64,000 bases of DNA from Lomentospora prolificans (Eukaryota; Ascomycota; Sordariomycetes; Microascales; Microascaceae). Shown piece by piece: positions 10,556-23,795 of the stretch. Each line of letters starts with the position of its first letter. The first letter of the stretch is position 1. Location of the stretch: the NCBI GenBank assembly GCA_029532625.1, contig JARFXM010000002.1:558001-622000 (forward strand), given 5' to 3'. The notes under the pieces are model-generated. The model saw nothing but the letters and a program-made list of their open reading frames with translations. It ran no database searches and had not been told where the DNA came from. A program made the translations under genes and the position numbers.

Positions 10556-13500
10556 TTTGAAAGAGTCTGAATCAGAGCTTCTCAAGGGGAATAACGAAGG
10601 GCTCTCTGCTGGGTCGGGCCTGTAGGCGCGATGTTTGGAAGGGAAAGAAGGAACCTGTAGGTGGGGACAACAAAACGAATGATGCTCAACGAGAGACACA
10701 GAGTCTTAGATGATGGACTCTTAAATGTAGAACAGTAAAAGCCAGAAGCGTGGGACTGGGACGGGGAGAAAAACGACAACGAGCGCGGAGGAGAGGGCGA
10801 AGGAAAAAGAAAACACTGATGCAGATGCTAGATTCATCAAGATCTTCTTCAAAATCGAGCGAGGACGCCGTTCTTTATGTACGGGTTGCATGGAGATCCA
10901 TGGATCTCTTGCTGAATATTGATGTCTTCGGCTTTTGCTGGAATTGTAGTGTCTTAGCTTTAGGGTGGTAATATCTGGGATTTAGTGCATCATCAACACT
11001 AGCTCCTAGCGGTACGCCGATGAAGCGAAATTCCATCCAAGCGGTGAGTCTTCCGGTCAAGAGGACGTCCGTAGCCTCCGTCCATGATGAGCCGGGGGGG
11101 TCGATATGAATGTCTCAGTGTATTCCGGATTCCGCAAGTGACGAGTCCGCCAAAGACAGGAAGGGATCGCCCCTATCACAGCCGCTCGAAGCCGTAAAGT
11201 AACTCATCGCAGAGACCAGGCGCGCAGCGGTTTCCCCCAGGGCGATGCGATTCAAAGCTATCAATACGGTGCCGCGAGAGGACGTTCCCAGCCTCGGTGA
11301 CCACGGCGGGTAACGTGGCAGGAACGACAAACGACGAGGCGCTTTCGCCAAGTGAATTGCCCAGATTCATGGGGTTCACCTTGATTGGTCTTGGCGGGAC
11401 GCCGAGGGATCAACAAAAACACGACAGAAAAAGCAAATCATATATTGTTACGTCGACGGACTCGACTCTAGGGCCCAAAGGGAGATTGATGGAGCCAAAA
11501 AAAAAAGTAACACAAGCACAACAATTTCCTACACAGGACACGCATGCCTACTGCGTATGTTCCACATCGTTCCTTCCTGAAGTGATGAGGTGAGGGCGCC
11601 TCTTCTGCCATCAACTGAAAAGAAAATCAACAGTCGTATTTTGATGGGATCAGCTGCAATGTGTGTCCCACTTTGTATCGTGCTTTTTCTCTTCTGTCAG
11701 CTTCAACCTGGGGAATATCTCGGTTTGGTCCTGGGCAGACTTAATGTTGAATCCTCGTTTCCATCTGCACCCCAAGCTTCTGAGGCCAATTATTGAAGCA
11801 TGTCGCACCCTTTTCATCAAGGCGTTCGCTGGCTATCAGGCAATGTTTCTTCAAGAGAAACAAGCCTATTTGGAGGCCACAAACGGGAGCCTACTCCATC
11901 CAAGCCTCTGATCCCTGGAACCGGGACCGCCAGCCACGTTTAGTTCTGGCCCCGTGATCAGCTACTCTCGCCATCGACGGGGCCAGTGCGCCGCAGGCAA
12001 TCCCACTGGGACTGGACATTCTAAGACATCTGGGAACTCCCCATCGGCCTGCGACGAGTACCTTTCAACACTACGGATGTGCCTCGATGCTTCGAATTAC
12101 CTGTAACCCTCCGGCAGATCATCCAAAAAAATGCATCCACCATCTTCTAAATGGTCTCTCTGCAGCTGACACAATATCCCCCACCTGGAACTACGATTTC
12201 CCCTTGCCGAGCGCTAGGCACACTGGACCATAGCTGGCCAGCAGGGAGCTAAGCCCTCGGGTTTATCGCTAGACGAACTCACATGGCCAGCTGTGTCTCC
12301 TGTCTTGCCCGCCGACACGAGCCAGGGCAATGGCTCCAGAAACCCTCGCCCTTGCCCAAGACCAAAAGGCCTAGGATAGCAAAAGGTGGATGTGCAACAG
12401 ATCCCCATCAATTGATCTGGGGGGTAAAGCGCGCCATCCAACACTAACTCTTCGCTTGGCTATCTCAGCCGGTCCTCCCTTGCGGTGGCGGGGGGACTCT
12501 GGAGTGAATCCTGTGCCAACAACCATGAAGCCAGGCCAAGTGACCCTTTTACATTAACCCAGTTCTTCCCAGTCGTATCAGCTTGGCCCTCGCAGGTTCT
12601 TAGCTGAGCCCTGAGCACCACCAACAACCATGTTCCGTACCAGGACACACACTTTTCCAGGGCTGAACCTGCTTATCGATGAACTCTCTCCTACGGCCCC
12701 ACTATGATCTCGAACCTGCACCACATTCTTGGGTCTAGGGACCATGGGGCTTAAGCTTAATTGAGCCAAGCTTTTCTGCCGCCCCATGCTATGCGTTCTC
12801 TCACTCCCTTGCGTCAGCCCTCCCAGTTATATACCCGACAAACTCTTCGGCTACACTTACCGTCTCGTCTAGTCCAGAGGAACCCCGGGTCCTCCTTTTC
12901 GCATGTATTCCCGCACGTGGTTAGACACGTAGCCTTGTACAGACTAACCACTTGCGGGCATCGATCGTGCTTCTCGGTAAGGGATATCCGGGGGCCGTAG
13001 ATCGCCCTCTGTCTAGCTTTTTCTCACGTCCACAAGGTTTTTGACGATGCCTACCCATTTCTATAATGGAGATGTTGGTTATTGACCCCGGTCGTTACCA
13101 AACACTATATTAGTCAAGCGGTGTCGGTAACGTAGGACATAGGTCCTTGCAATTTCCTATTTAAGGCATGGGCATTCTCGCTTGAAACAAATTGATGGAT
13201 CAATAACGGGTCCCAAAATTTGAAGCGAGGAGGGAATGCTGGCCTATATCACATTTTCCCCATGACCCCCCCCTTTACAACAACGAAAAACCACTTCGCT
13301 CCTCACTCGGTCAAGGTGATAGAAGAGAAACCGTCTCATCCACATGGGCACATACGTGTCCTTTTGTGTGATCCAGAACCTCGTTCCGCCAGTCTCACAC
13401 TCTTGACAAGGGGACAGCTGCCTCTTCTTACCTTGCCCAGCTATCAGTGGTTCCAGACTTGTAATTCTCGTGGATTTGGAATGGAATGTAATGTCTCCTC

Positions 13501-14302
13501 ATCAGCCTGAGATTTGCCATGCCCACAAGAAACAGGATGCCTTGCACTGATCCACTAGGTTGTCGATCTGGGGCTTCAGCGACAGCAGGTGCACCACCTA
13601 TGAACTGCGTATCCAATTCTCGTAAACAACAGCCTCCGTGAGGATCCAGCATCAAACCCAACCTTCCAACCCCCATCGACGGGCGTCGAGTTGAACGATC
13701 TCGGCCCAATCCAGAGGTAGCAAGTTACCTTGCGGGGTTGGAGGTGGATGGCTAAACTAGGAAACAGTACGACCGCTTTCTCTCCCGGAGATGCGACAAA
13801 ACAATATTACACCTCCATCCTTACGTCTATGTGAGGCGAAGTCATATGCATCAATATCTAGGGTTGGGGAGAAGACAGGCTTGTCGCACCCTTCTATGTT
13901 AGAGTTTCCTTCAGCAGTTTGACGGACCAATGATGGAGAAACATGTTGAGGGCCACCAACAGGTGGCAGACGCCGAGAATATTGTGGAGAGTACTATTCT
14001 CGTAATAACATTGACAAGAATTTCGTGGCCTCGGGCGTTATTGGCAGTCGCCGCGAACACTCTCTCCTCGCCTAGGCTCCACACCATCTCAGATAAAGAG
14101 GGTTGGGGAAAGCGTAGGAACGTTTCGAAGAATGCGTCAGTATAAAAATAGTCGCAAAACGCCCCGCGCTCACAACGACTGGTGTAAAGGCTATATCCTC
14201 TCATTGTAACCCAACACGATACATATGAACGTCAAGCATGGCTTGACTATCTTTAAGCTCACCACTAGAGAAACGAAGTGTCACATGGGTGTAACATCGA
14301 CT

Positions 14303-14343
14303 CCCCACTCAGAAACGTAGCCACCCCACTCGGAAACGTAGCT
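14303..14343. repeat. 21-bp tandem duplication
   Basis: Two adjacent copies of ccccactcagaaacgtagc(ca), with one A/G difference inside and divergence at the end. Intergenic; no function evident. Confidence 0.6.
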
Positions 14344-17300
14344 GTATGTTGCACACACGCAAGTCTCAACACGTGCCGAGAACCGAGAAATGTAGTCGAA
14401 AATCGAGAATATACAATCAGGAATGTAATCCAAATTTGGATTCTATCACAGTAACCTAGTTTTAAAGGCGTTGACATGCGGCGGCCGGGCTCAGAAAGGT
14501 CCATTGATGAGCGGAGGTGCCCCCCATCAAAAGCGAAGTGAAAACTTCATTCGCATTCGGGGAGCTACATGGCCAATTCTCGCAAAGCGGGCGCAATATG
14601 TCCAGGAAGAGTACGGGAAAAAACCTGTTGATTGGGCCAGACATGGGCCGCGTGAATCTGCCGGCGGTCTATTTGATATTTAGGAGGGAGAAGGGCTGAC
14701 AAGGAGGACGAGGAGGAGGTGTGTAGGTGACGAGGTCTGGTGAGCGAAACGGTTGGGGTTAATGACGCCCCAAGAAGAGTCTTTCCTTCCGTTGCTAATA
14801 TTAACATTTGCTCTTCAGGCAGTTGCACATTACCCCATCCGGCATGGTGTTACCGAAGCTCGACCCAAGCGCCAACAACCAAATAACTTGAGATTCTAAT
14901 GTATTAATTACGACTTGTGAAACAAAGTGCTGAGGAGAAGCATTCATCCAACCAAAATACAGGGGATAAGCCACCCCTGCAAAATGTGGTGTGGCTTTGC
15001 GCATACCAGCCACATACTTGCAAGGCAACAAACTCCCGAGGAAATGCTCGAGGCAGCAATACCTCGATAAACCACACCGACATGGAGTAATTGTATTCTG
15101 AAGCTTGGCGGGCGGGGTCATTGGCATCCATTTGCGAAGGCCTTGGTGTTTCTTTGAGGAGTACGAGATGCGGAGGGGCATGCTTCGAGGCGTGGGGGTC
15201 GCCTCATATTGAGGAAGTTGCTACGACTACTTTTACCTCGTGGGCTACATTGGTAAGGTTGTAGGTATCAATACAAGTTTTGTAAACAGCTAGCTACTCT
15301 TGGAAGTGAGCTAGAGACACCATGCTAGATGGCGTTTGTCGAGTTCCGTTCCGTTCGGGAGGATCGTCAGGCAGAAACGAAGAAATGACTAACAATGCCG
15401 GTCAGTAGCGTTTCCCCTCCTCGACATTTGATAGTAAACTACTGTTATAAGTGAATTAGATTCGGATTCGACTCGAGATACGTGGCTGCGTCTTGGACTC
15501 GACTGCTTCTTACATGGATGATGCGAGTTCATAGCCTGGAATGAACCATGCTTCCGGCTCGGGTTCGTTGACACAAACTTTCTCAGGACATCAACATCTT
15601 GGCGGCCAGCCTAGAATGATAAAATTCCGAGAATGACGCCGAAGGTTTGCGCAGATGCCATGCACGAGAGATCACGGAATGTCATTAAGCATATCAGCAT
15701 GAGTGGGTGCCGGGCTGCAGAACCAACACGGAAGAGGAGACCCAGTAATATCTTGACATCGTTGGATAAAGAGGTGAGGAACGAAAATGGCAGGAAGACG
15801 TGATGGATGTTGGGGGACTCGCATATCAATACGGCGGTTGTGTCCCACTCCCTCCCTCAGAGATGTCAGTTGAATTAGACGACAAATGAACGGGGGTGTG
15901 AGGACGACGCTGGCTCGCGAAATGCCCATGGCCTGCAGATATAGATGGACCCAAACCCGGTGACTCGCCACATCAAGATAGCCAGCGAATGTTACTGACA
16001 CGCTGGCCAGGGTACTCGAACCTTTTAATACTTAAGATACGCTCGCCTCATAGTGCACCGGCATCGACAGAGATGTATAGGCTCCCGCGGGGGCATCCGT
16101 GATGCGTTGGCGTTTTCAAAAAACGCTAGTGTAATACGGCTCTGCATCCCCCAAGCCCAACCCCTTTATTGTCAGTACGCAAGAAATCAAGATGAGAAGC
16201 ACAGTGAACTATGGATCATCCACCAGGGTCTTCCCACACGAAGGATTCAATAGGGGCGAATTTGCAACATCGCCCAGCTATTGGGCGACTGTCGACGTGC
16301 TGGCTATATGGCTCATCATCCGAATCGCGAGATGGTTGCATCGTTCCCCAACCTGCTCCCCCCTTTTTTTAAAGAATCGGAAGCCTTGGTACCCGACACA
16401 TTAATCAGAAGGGCAGAAGGCGAAACTCTTTCCCCGAGTACTTGCGCCCTCAACGTTGGGAAGTACTTGCATCTTTCGGCGTACCTCGCCTATATCATGG
16501 GCAGTGAAACTAGAACCTTCTCGAGGAACCAGCGCTACCTTTGCCCAGCTAGCAGGGTGCGCCCGGCTTTGTCCATGCAGAAGCTTTTGCCCTGATGGGG
16601 AGGGCAAATCAATATCGTAGGTCCGGAGGACTAACCACTGACCGAGTGAGCACCTCTGACCGGTGAACCGAAATTGGTCCTTTAGCGGGAAGAGGGAGGC
16701 AGCGGAGCCGAAAGGGTTGCTCGAGGAGCAGGAGGTAGGATATCACCGCCGGTGTCGAGCAAGTTTGGTTTAGGCACAACATACTGATGCTCGAGCCAGG
16801 ACCAGGTGGCTTGGTTTATATTGGTTTTCTATTTCTCGCGCCCTGCCTGATGAAGCATGTAGAGATGGCGACAGTGAACAAAAGAATAAAGATTTCAAAT
16901 TCCCCCATCCGGGAATTCATATCTACGTCAACTCCAAAAATTCAATTCTCTGCGATTAGCATGTTATCCACAGACGTTCGTACTTAACAAACAGCGAAAT
17001 GAGGCTGTGCCTAATGGTGCATCTTAATATGTCATAGGGTGTCATGGGGACCTCTTAGCAGACCATGAAGTAGATGCAAGGTATCACTCAACTGGGCGAG
17101 GGAAGATGGGTGTCATGAGATATCAGCGAGCTCGATAACGTAAAAGGCTCAATACTTGTCTGCCCATGGATGTGTCGCGACACTCGTACGTTACGCAAAG
17201 AGTCAACATCCGTGGCTCGGCTAGTTGCAGATTAGTTGCAGATTCCGGGCTACCCTCCCTCGGTACACTTCTGAACATAGGAGGGATTTAATGAGATCAA

Positions 17301-18650
17301 AATCGATCTGTTGATAGTACCCAGGGTATTCAACCCTCCCTAGCGTGGTGACAGTCTCTGTACCTCCATAACGATCCCTCGAGTCACCGGACCACTCCGG
17401 GAAGGAGGAATCGAGGGGCAAGGGAGTTCACAGGTTCAACATTGAGGTGTCAGGGCCTCTCATACAGACATATGAGAGGAGGTGAATACTCTCAAAAAGG
17501 CTCCCCCGGGAATTTAGAATGCACTTCCTTGGGGCAAGTCAAATCAATACTATCACGTGCCGCTCCACGGATTCTTGTTTCAGAACTTCAACTTCTACAC
17601 CAGACATCTACAAGGCAATCTAGATGGTTCAAGATATCGAGCAAATTAAGAATAGGAATAATATAAGCTTGAGCATACTTCATCACACTATTTTGAGACG
17701 ATTTAAAACTCCTTGATCGATCGTGGTCACCAATTCTCTTCCCCCGGAAAGGAGGGTAAAGGATTGTGGCTCTGTGTGTAAGTGCCGTGATGGTAAGTCG
17801 ACTACTCCCCATAACGGGGAGGATACTCGTTGCATCAAAATGGTAATTATTTGGAATTCTACATCTGGATAGAGGATTTTGCAGAGCTAGCATAGGCCAT
17901 AATCCATTACTTTGGGACGAGTGGCGATATCGCGTGCCAGACTCTCGTGGCCAGAAAACCAACAAGGTTTCGGTTCAATGTTCCAAGAAACTTTGATATT
18001 GAGCCCGTGAGGCGGCTTTTTTGGTGCCCTAGTACCTGGCCTCCGGGTTCATAAAACCACCAAGCACTTGGGGAGCGACCCACCCCAGCGGGGCCCACGC
18101 CGCTCCGGACACCTCTCGGGGGTCCAGACGATGGATTGAAAACAGTTGGGCAACTCTTAGCATTCATAAATACCCAGGAAAAGGATGAGAGATACACAAT
18201 CATCAAACGTGTACGCCCAATTCCAATGAGACCAGCACCCTACACTATCTCAACCTCATCTGTGAGATAGGTACCAATAGTAGGGTGGCATGAAAAGTAG
18301 CTAGAAGAGGCAGAGGCATGACTTTTGAGGCTGGTATCATACTTCCAGAAATACCAGGTCATTAGGCAAATATTGATTAGGTCACCTAACAGGTGCGTAG
18401 GGATACTCCGTGAATGAATTAGTGAAATATGGATAGAAATAGATGTGGTATTGCCGCAATATATGGAAATTCATCCGTGAACTACCTTAGCTTGTCTTAA
18501 GTGTTTGAAATAGTTCAATTCGGCTGCTTTTAGCGCCTGTCTTTACTGATATTGCCATCCTATTTGAAATGGGCATCTCTTCTGGCGCGAAGATACAATA
18601 TTTACCCAGTGGGAGTAGCCAGAATGATCCAGTGGAATTAGCCTCCGCCA

Positions 18651-18674
18651 TTTTTTTTTTTTTTTTTTTTTTTT
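18651..18674. repeat. Poly-T tract (24 nt)
   Basis: An uninterrupted run of 24 T, about 100 bp beyond the stop codon of the dioxygenase. On the transcribed strand it is A24. It could be part of the 3' region or a trace of a retroposed poly-A. Confidence 0.8.
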
Positions 18675-18770
18675 AAGAATGCATTGTCGTTAACCTTCTC
18701 CAGACTCCTATTCCAGGATTCAACGTGGGCGTCCTCCTTTGATATCATTTAGACTGTTTTCTATACCTCT

Positions 18771-20194
18771 TTACTCAACATCGCTATCCTCAATCATGAA
18801 AGCCGCGGAGCCAGCAGTGTAACGAGGTGCCTTGTACTCGGGCATGGGGTGAATAGCATAGATGCCGTCCTCTTCCCTCCGTTCATAGGCAGCCTTCCAC
18901 GCCATTTTCATATCTTCTGGGACCGCCCAAGCCATCTGGCTGTCTCGAAGCCACAGTCGAACCAGATGGCGGGAACTATCAGCATCATCGTCGTATGAAT
19001 CACGACGGTGCATGATCGCCCAGTTGTTAACGAAGAGGATGTCTCCTGTGTTGAGTGGAACGCTAAGCTCGTGTCTCTTCGCACATTCCATGAGGGCGCC
19101 CAGAGCGAGTTTCTGCGGCTCCGTCAGACTCGGAACGTCACTCGTTTTCGCGGCCGGGCTTTGATGGGGACCGAGGCGGCCCGGGTCGACGTTTGTCATC
19201 AATTTCCCATCATGGAACTTCATCAATGGTGCCAAAATATAGTTGCCTTTCTGGCCAGAACTTGGGAGGTCATTAGACAATACTTCAAAATTCGTGGGAA
19301 CATGGCGCCTCAAGGCCAAGCAGTAACTCACATCTGGACAGGCCACTTTCGTTCAAACAATGTCTGAATGACATCAGGCTTGCTTTGTACAAGATCATTG
19401 AAAATAGTTGCACCAGACACGAGATAGGTACCACCACCACTAAGAGCACTCTGGCGAACCTGAAGACAGAGGATATCACAGCCCATATCATTATGAAAAG
19501 GCTATATATATATATCACATATTTGTTAGTACTTAAATATGAAAGTAACATAAGACTAAAAGCTTTTAAGCAGCTTACCAAGCTACTGTTTGAGTGGATT
19601 CCATGTCGAAGCTCCTTGGGAACAGTCCAAGCTCTAGAATCAGTAACATGGCCTACAGAAGTGTAGCTCCTATATTAGTATTCACTCAAAACGCTGCCAG
19701 CTGCCTCTAACAATCGATGAAGAGGGTGTGGGGTTTGCAATTAGTATCCTATACTCACAAAGAACATTGCCATCCCGGTCCTGAAAGCCTAGGCGATCCC
19801 CAATATATCGGGCAATCCCTAAGTAAATTACCACCGAGTCCTCTGCAGAGTACTTGGATTGCTCAATGCCCCGGATAACAAAAAATCCCACGCCACTGTG
19901 GATCTCCTCCTTGGCTCGTTGCAGACGTTTCTGCAATTTGGGAAGTGGAAAGTTGCTTGGGCAGACTTCACTACCATCGAGTTCAAAAGCTAATTTGAAT
20001 AAAGATCACTGGTTAGCATCTAGTATTGAATAAGGTAAGCTATTGGCTAATGGTTACTTGCTCTTAAAAGTCTGCAGAGCACAGTCAATTTCGGAATGAT
20101 CCTCTTTGGAGATGACCATAGTGAAGAGCTCTGAAGAGTTCTTCAGGCTACCATCCCACACGAGAGGGCCTTGGATAATAGGCTGGTCAAACAT
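18771..20194 (-). CDS. TauD/TfdA-like Fe(II)/2-oxoglutarate-dependent dioxygenase
   Basis: Five exons: 20194-20062, 19989-19759, 19652-19579, 19501-19332, 19260-18771. The product is 365 aa beginning MFDQPIIQGPLVW. Family landmarks in order: GVGFFVIRGI, YIGDRLGFQDRDGNVL, WTVPKELRHGIHSN, the iron ligands in PFHNDMGCDILCL (His149-x-Asp151), GGGTYLVSG, GDILFVNNWAIMHRRD, and RHLVRLWLRD, whose His301 is the distal iron ligand and whose Arg304 or Arg308 may hold 2-oxoglutarate. The class hydroxylates small molecules, often taurine- or alkylsulfonate-like, but fungal members vary and no substrate is implied here. Intron 1 has a GC donor (GCAAGT): the only nearby GT, two bases into it, gives a stop in exon 2, whereas GC keeps frame. 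Intron 3 ends in a (TA)n run just before its acceptor. A possible 44-nt 5' UTR intron lies at 20212-20255. The gene stands alone in a gene-poor region, which suggests an accessory role. Confidence 0.85.
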
Positions 20195-20294
20195 CTTCGA
20201 TAATTTGAATTCTATCGATAGGTTTATATTAGTAGATTTGAATCATAATATATACTTATCTTGGGAAGCTTGCCAAGTGGTAGTGTTTCTAGAG

Positions 20295-20302
20295 TATATA
20301 AA
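20295..20302 (-). promoter_or_regulatory. Possible TATA box of the dioxygenase gene
   Basis: TTTATATA on the minus strand, about 100 bp upstream of the ATG at 20194. Position is plausible for a fungal TATA element, but the local DNA is AT-rich, so chance is possible. Confidence 0.3.
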
Positions 20303-22759
20303 GTTGGTCGAAGTGGATGAAGTCTACATCCAAGACTGCGATCGATCTTGAGGGGTGGTTGGGTTTAAGATATGGAGTAGTTTAGATTTGACAGTGAGCA
20401 ACGGGATTTATATAGTCTTGGCCTAAGGGATAGATTATCCTGGAGTATAGTGATGATTCATGAAGTTGGATTAGTGATCCTTCCCTGAGGTTCTCGTTTA
20501 GCTTGGGGGTTATGAACTGGCTATTGGTGTCTGGTAGTGAGTAGGGAACAACCAACAATGCATGAGTGGAAGAATATACTGTAGGAATCATGTGTATGTT
20601 TCACTCGGTTAGAAGCTGCCAGATACACTGGCTGAATCGCAAAGGACAAAAAGCCTTGCTTTCATATAGGGGAGAAATGGGTGAATAGTACTAAACTTTG
20701 AGACGTAAAGAGCAGTTAACCAACAGTGAAGAAGGTGTGTTAGTGGATGGATTGCGAGTAAATGGAGTGCAACTCGTGGAATCGACCAGCAGGAGAGCGC
20801 TTGAGGAAAGAATAGAACCACCCGCCAGTCTAATTAGCAGGTGGCGGTCAGATGGAGGTGAATCAAGATATTCAACGGTGCAAAATGAAGGGGAAGAAGC
20901 AGAGGCGCCTGGCGGGAAATAACTTCAAATGGATACCATTTTGAATTGACATGTTAGAATGTGATATCACCACACCACTACTAGATCCGCTTGGTTTAAA
21001 CAGCGGGGTTAGTAGGGCGCGTTGGGTAATGCCTGGATAGTGTCGTTTAAAACCGCAAGGGGCAGCTTTGGAGAAATCACGTAATGCTATATAATACACC
21101 GCAACGGTGGCCTAGCGCGTGGATGAACGCGTTAGAGACAGATCTGAACTCCTGCATCGAGGTGGTCTTGAAACGGAGTTTACAAGGACACCACGATCGA
21201 CACGGTCTTTCTTGAAGCTTAAGAAGTAGGGGCCGCCCTTTTATCAGAAGGGGGGCATTGGTGATGGAACTCGAGCCGCAGAAGAGGGGAAGCGGAGGGA
21301 CTGGATGGGGCTAAAAACTGTTCGATGTAGAAAAGCCCTCCTTCATGATATGCATGGAATTCATTGCACTAGTGGGATTCTCAAAAGTCGATGGATTGAG
21401 TGCTGCAAAATATGTAGAATCGAGCAAAAGCGCAGGGTAGGGCAGAGAAAGCTTTTTGCGCCGCACCAGCGCCGACTTCTACACAAGTGTTGGCGCTATA
21501 AGTAGCGTCACAAGGGACAACCCCTACACCCATAATAGAACCTTTCGAGGTTTGCACTTTTGACAGTCTGGGCTCGATAGCGCTTTCTTCGTCTCCGGCC
21601 TGGCATGGGGTGGCTGGTTTTCGAGAGACTGTTCGCCTGTGGGCCGCCCTCAGCGGCTGTTTCAACATATGGATGTAATCAAATCCCATCCATTATTGCA
21701 AGCCAGTTTACACTGCTTCCTCTTTCCCTATTCCAAGCGACAGCCCAAGAGGGCTGGGAGGTCTTCGTGAAGAGTCCTGTTTAAACTATGCCTGTCACCA
21801 TTTTGTGCCCTCGGAATCTCGCGCAGCACGTAGGATGACGACTACGCAACGGGCTGCAAGCATCAATGTATTAGTGTATGTGTGGGGGGTTAGTCGACTC
21901 TCGGTACCTGAGCCGCAGACGACAATCGATGTCACAAGCTCCCACAGCCGCTGAGCGACGGAGAACTAAAGACAGGTAATATCAATGTCTCTCAGGTTGG
22001 CTACCGCCGGGATGGGCGAAGACGCATGAGTTACCGTTTATATTCCATATCCCTCCCACCCCCCTTCTCCTCCCTCACGTAGTAATAGCTCCTGTATTCC
22101 CTTTCAAGCTTTCCCCGTCTTGACGAGAAGCAAGCGGTTATGTCTTGGCTAGCCAGGTGCTAACGGCTCGAACTAATAAACCTCGTGGTATGCTAAAGGC
22201 GTTGCATTTGGTTTGAAGACGGTTATGAGCTGGTTTGGACTATTCTACCTACGGGAAGACAACTGGGAGGCAAGGAAGCGGGCTAATACAAGCCAATTGA
22301 TATGGCTTGGTTGTTCCAGTAGTACCGCTAGTGGTGTTGTTAGTAATATTTGATGTCCCCTTTGCCCCTAATAGATAGATACTTGTCTGTGCTGTTGGCA
22401 GCGCATCCACACCCATCCACCCAGTTCTGGGTAGAGGCCCAAATCCTAGCCTTCCTCATGCAGGGCGTGCAAGGTGTACTGGATATTACGGGGCACGGAG
22501 TACAAGTGGGGCATAACACTGGCAAGTGGAGGAAACAATAAATGGAACCGCAAAACCGTTTTGTAGACAAGCAACCCCTATTATGAAGTCACTCTTCTAC
22601 CTATTTATTTCGGAGAAGTACCTACCTCCTCAGTAAGTTAGTCTTCCCAGCAGTTCTAATTTTCTCTCCGTTTCATTATAGCACCATACTTCGATACGCC
22701 AAAGAAGGGATAACTACCAAGGTACTAGGAGCCTTCTACTTCACCTGGCTTCAGCAGCG
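20303..22759. other. Gene-poor spacer between dioxygenase and transposon relic
   Basis: About 2.4 kb with only short, unconvincing frames. A CTGGCTAGCC-type motif occurs near 22147 as ttggctagccagg. The outer ends of the transposon relic may fall here, but I could not pair terminal inverted repeats. Confidence 0.45.
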
Positions 22760-23795
22760 TCGCTACAAATTAGTCTTCTATAAATGTGACCTCTTTCGTG
22801 CCTTTAATATCTCAAAAACCCGCGGATATTCAATCCTAAAGGATTCTCCGCGCAGATTCCATAATAATCCATTTTCAGATGAACGTGTGGCCGCCAGAAG
22901 AAGCTTTCAGATGCAGATATTCGAAAAGTTGAAACCTTCCTCTATGAGAATAGTTGGGATGCACGTATCCCAACTTGGGATCGGCTTCTTCCTGCAGAAC
23001 GAGTCTATGCTGAGTGTTGTACACGAACTATTCGAGCAACATTTCAACAAAAGAACTGGCGCAAATGTATCGCATGCCGTAAAAGTTGGGACTCTCCAGA
23101 CTATGCAGAACGGAGAATAGAGGCTGCCCGCAAACCCCTCGAAGAAAGACCAGAACCAGAAGACTGGCGCGATATCCGATTCTCTGATGAATGGCATGCA
23201 ACTTGTGGGCAATCAAGACGTGGTTATATCATCCGCAGACCAGGGAAGAGATATTGCCCAGACTGTATCCAGCAAGAACAGATCCCAGCGAGGAAGGATG
23301 GAACAAGACTCGGTGCGTACTTCTAGGGTGTAATAGGCTACGATTTCAAAAGAGCGCTGATTCAGTACGAGGGACCTTCGAATAATCTCGGCAAGATGAC
23401 CCAGCAGGCCTACTGCGATGTGATATTAGAGCCTGTAGTAAGTCATGACTTAAGCGTGGAGACAAATTTATCTCAGAAGAAGATGGAGCTTCAGGGCATA
23501 GGCGAAAGGGTTAGAATATCATGGTCTAGAAGCAGAGAAATGGGCTACGCCATTTCTTCAACTGCCCAAATAGTCCTAATATGAGCCCAATTAAGCAGCC
23601 ATAGAAGGCGCCTGCTGGCAATGGCAATCAAAGATGCTCAATTCTAGGTCAAGTTAGCACTAGTAGAAGCCGTAAGCATGAGAGAGGGATGGGATAGACT
23701 ATCGACGGATACGAATTCGTGGATCGATTCAATCCCCAAGTACTGAAGGACATGACAACAGCAGATGGGCAGATGACTGGTTATTAAGACGGATT
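22760..23795 (+). pseudogene. Decayed Tc1/mariner-type (DDE) transposase
   Basis: Conceptual translation across three frames reads in order like fungal Tc1/mariner transposases. First comes a helix-turn-helix region (RAFNISKTRGYSILKD and PRRFHNNP near 22785-22875), then RKCIACRKSWDSPDYAERR and RPEPEDWRDIRFSDEWHATCG, whose SDE holds the first catalytic Asp. Next are RRPGKRYCPDCIQQ, then GYDFKRALIQYEG, GKMTQQAYCDVILEPVV and FFNCPNSPNMSPI. Frames shift near 22880-22890, 23325 and 23460, with several in-frame stops after 23505. In the second motif Asn stands where family members have the catalytic Asp, and the third acidic residue is also lost (IKQP). No intact enzyme can be made. The relic sits in the gene-poor zone next to the dioxygenase. 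Boundaries are approximate because no terminal repeats were found. Confidence 0.82.

Larger units (their letters stand above)
10556..18770. other. 8.2-kb gene-poor region
   Basis: The first several hundred bases should contain the oxidase promoter and 5' UTR. Beyond that no frame supports a gene on either strand. Minor structure: a 21-bp near-perfect tandem pair at 14303-14343 and a T24 tract at 18651-18674 near the 3' end of the dioxygenase gene. Fragments on the minus strand around 13911-14204 and 14801-16001 look faintly protein-like but shift frame and resemble nothing I can name; they may be decayed genes. Confidence 0.5.

Noticed and set aside
13911..16001. Minus-strand fragments that could be a decayed enzyme gene
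   Set aside because: Frames shift repeatedly and I could not anchor any motif, so I do not name it; mentioned only as a place for a translated search.
22340..22570. Cys-rich 76-aa minus-strand frame beside the transposon relic
   Set aside because: Cysteines arise from a short repetitive stretch; spacing does not match the Cys-rich pair and there is no support for a gene.
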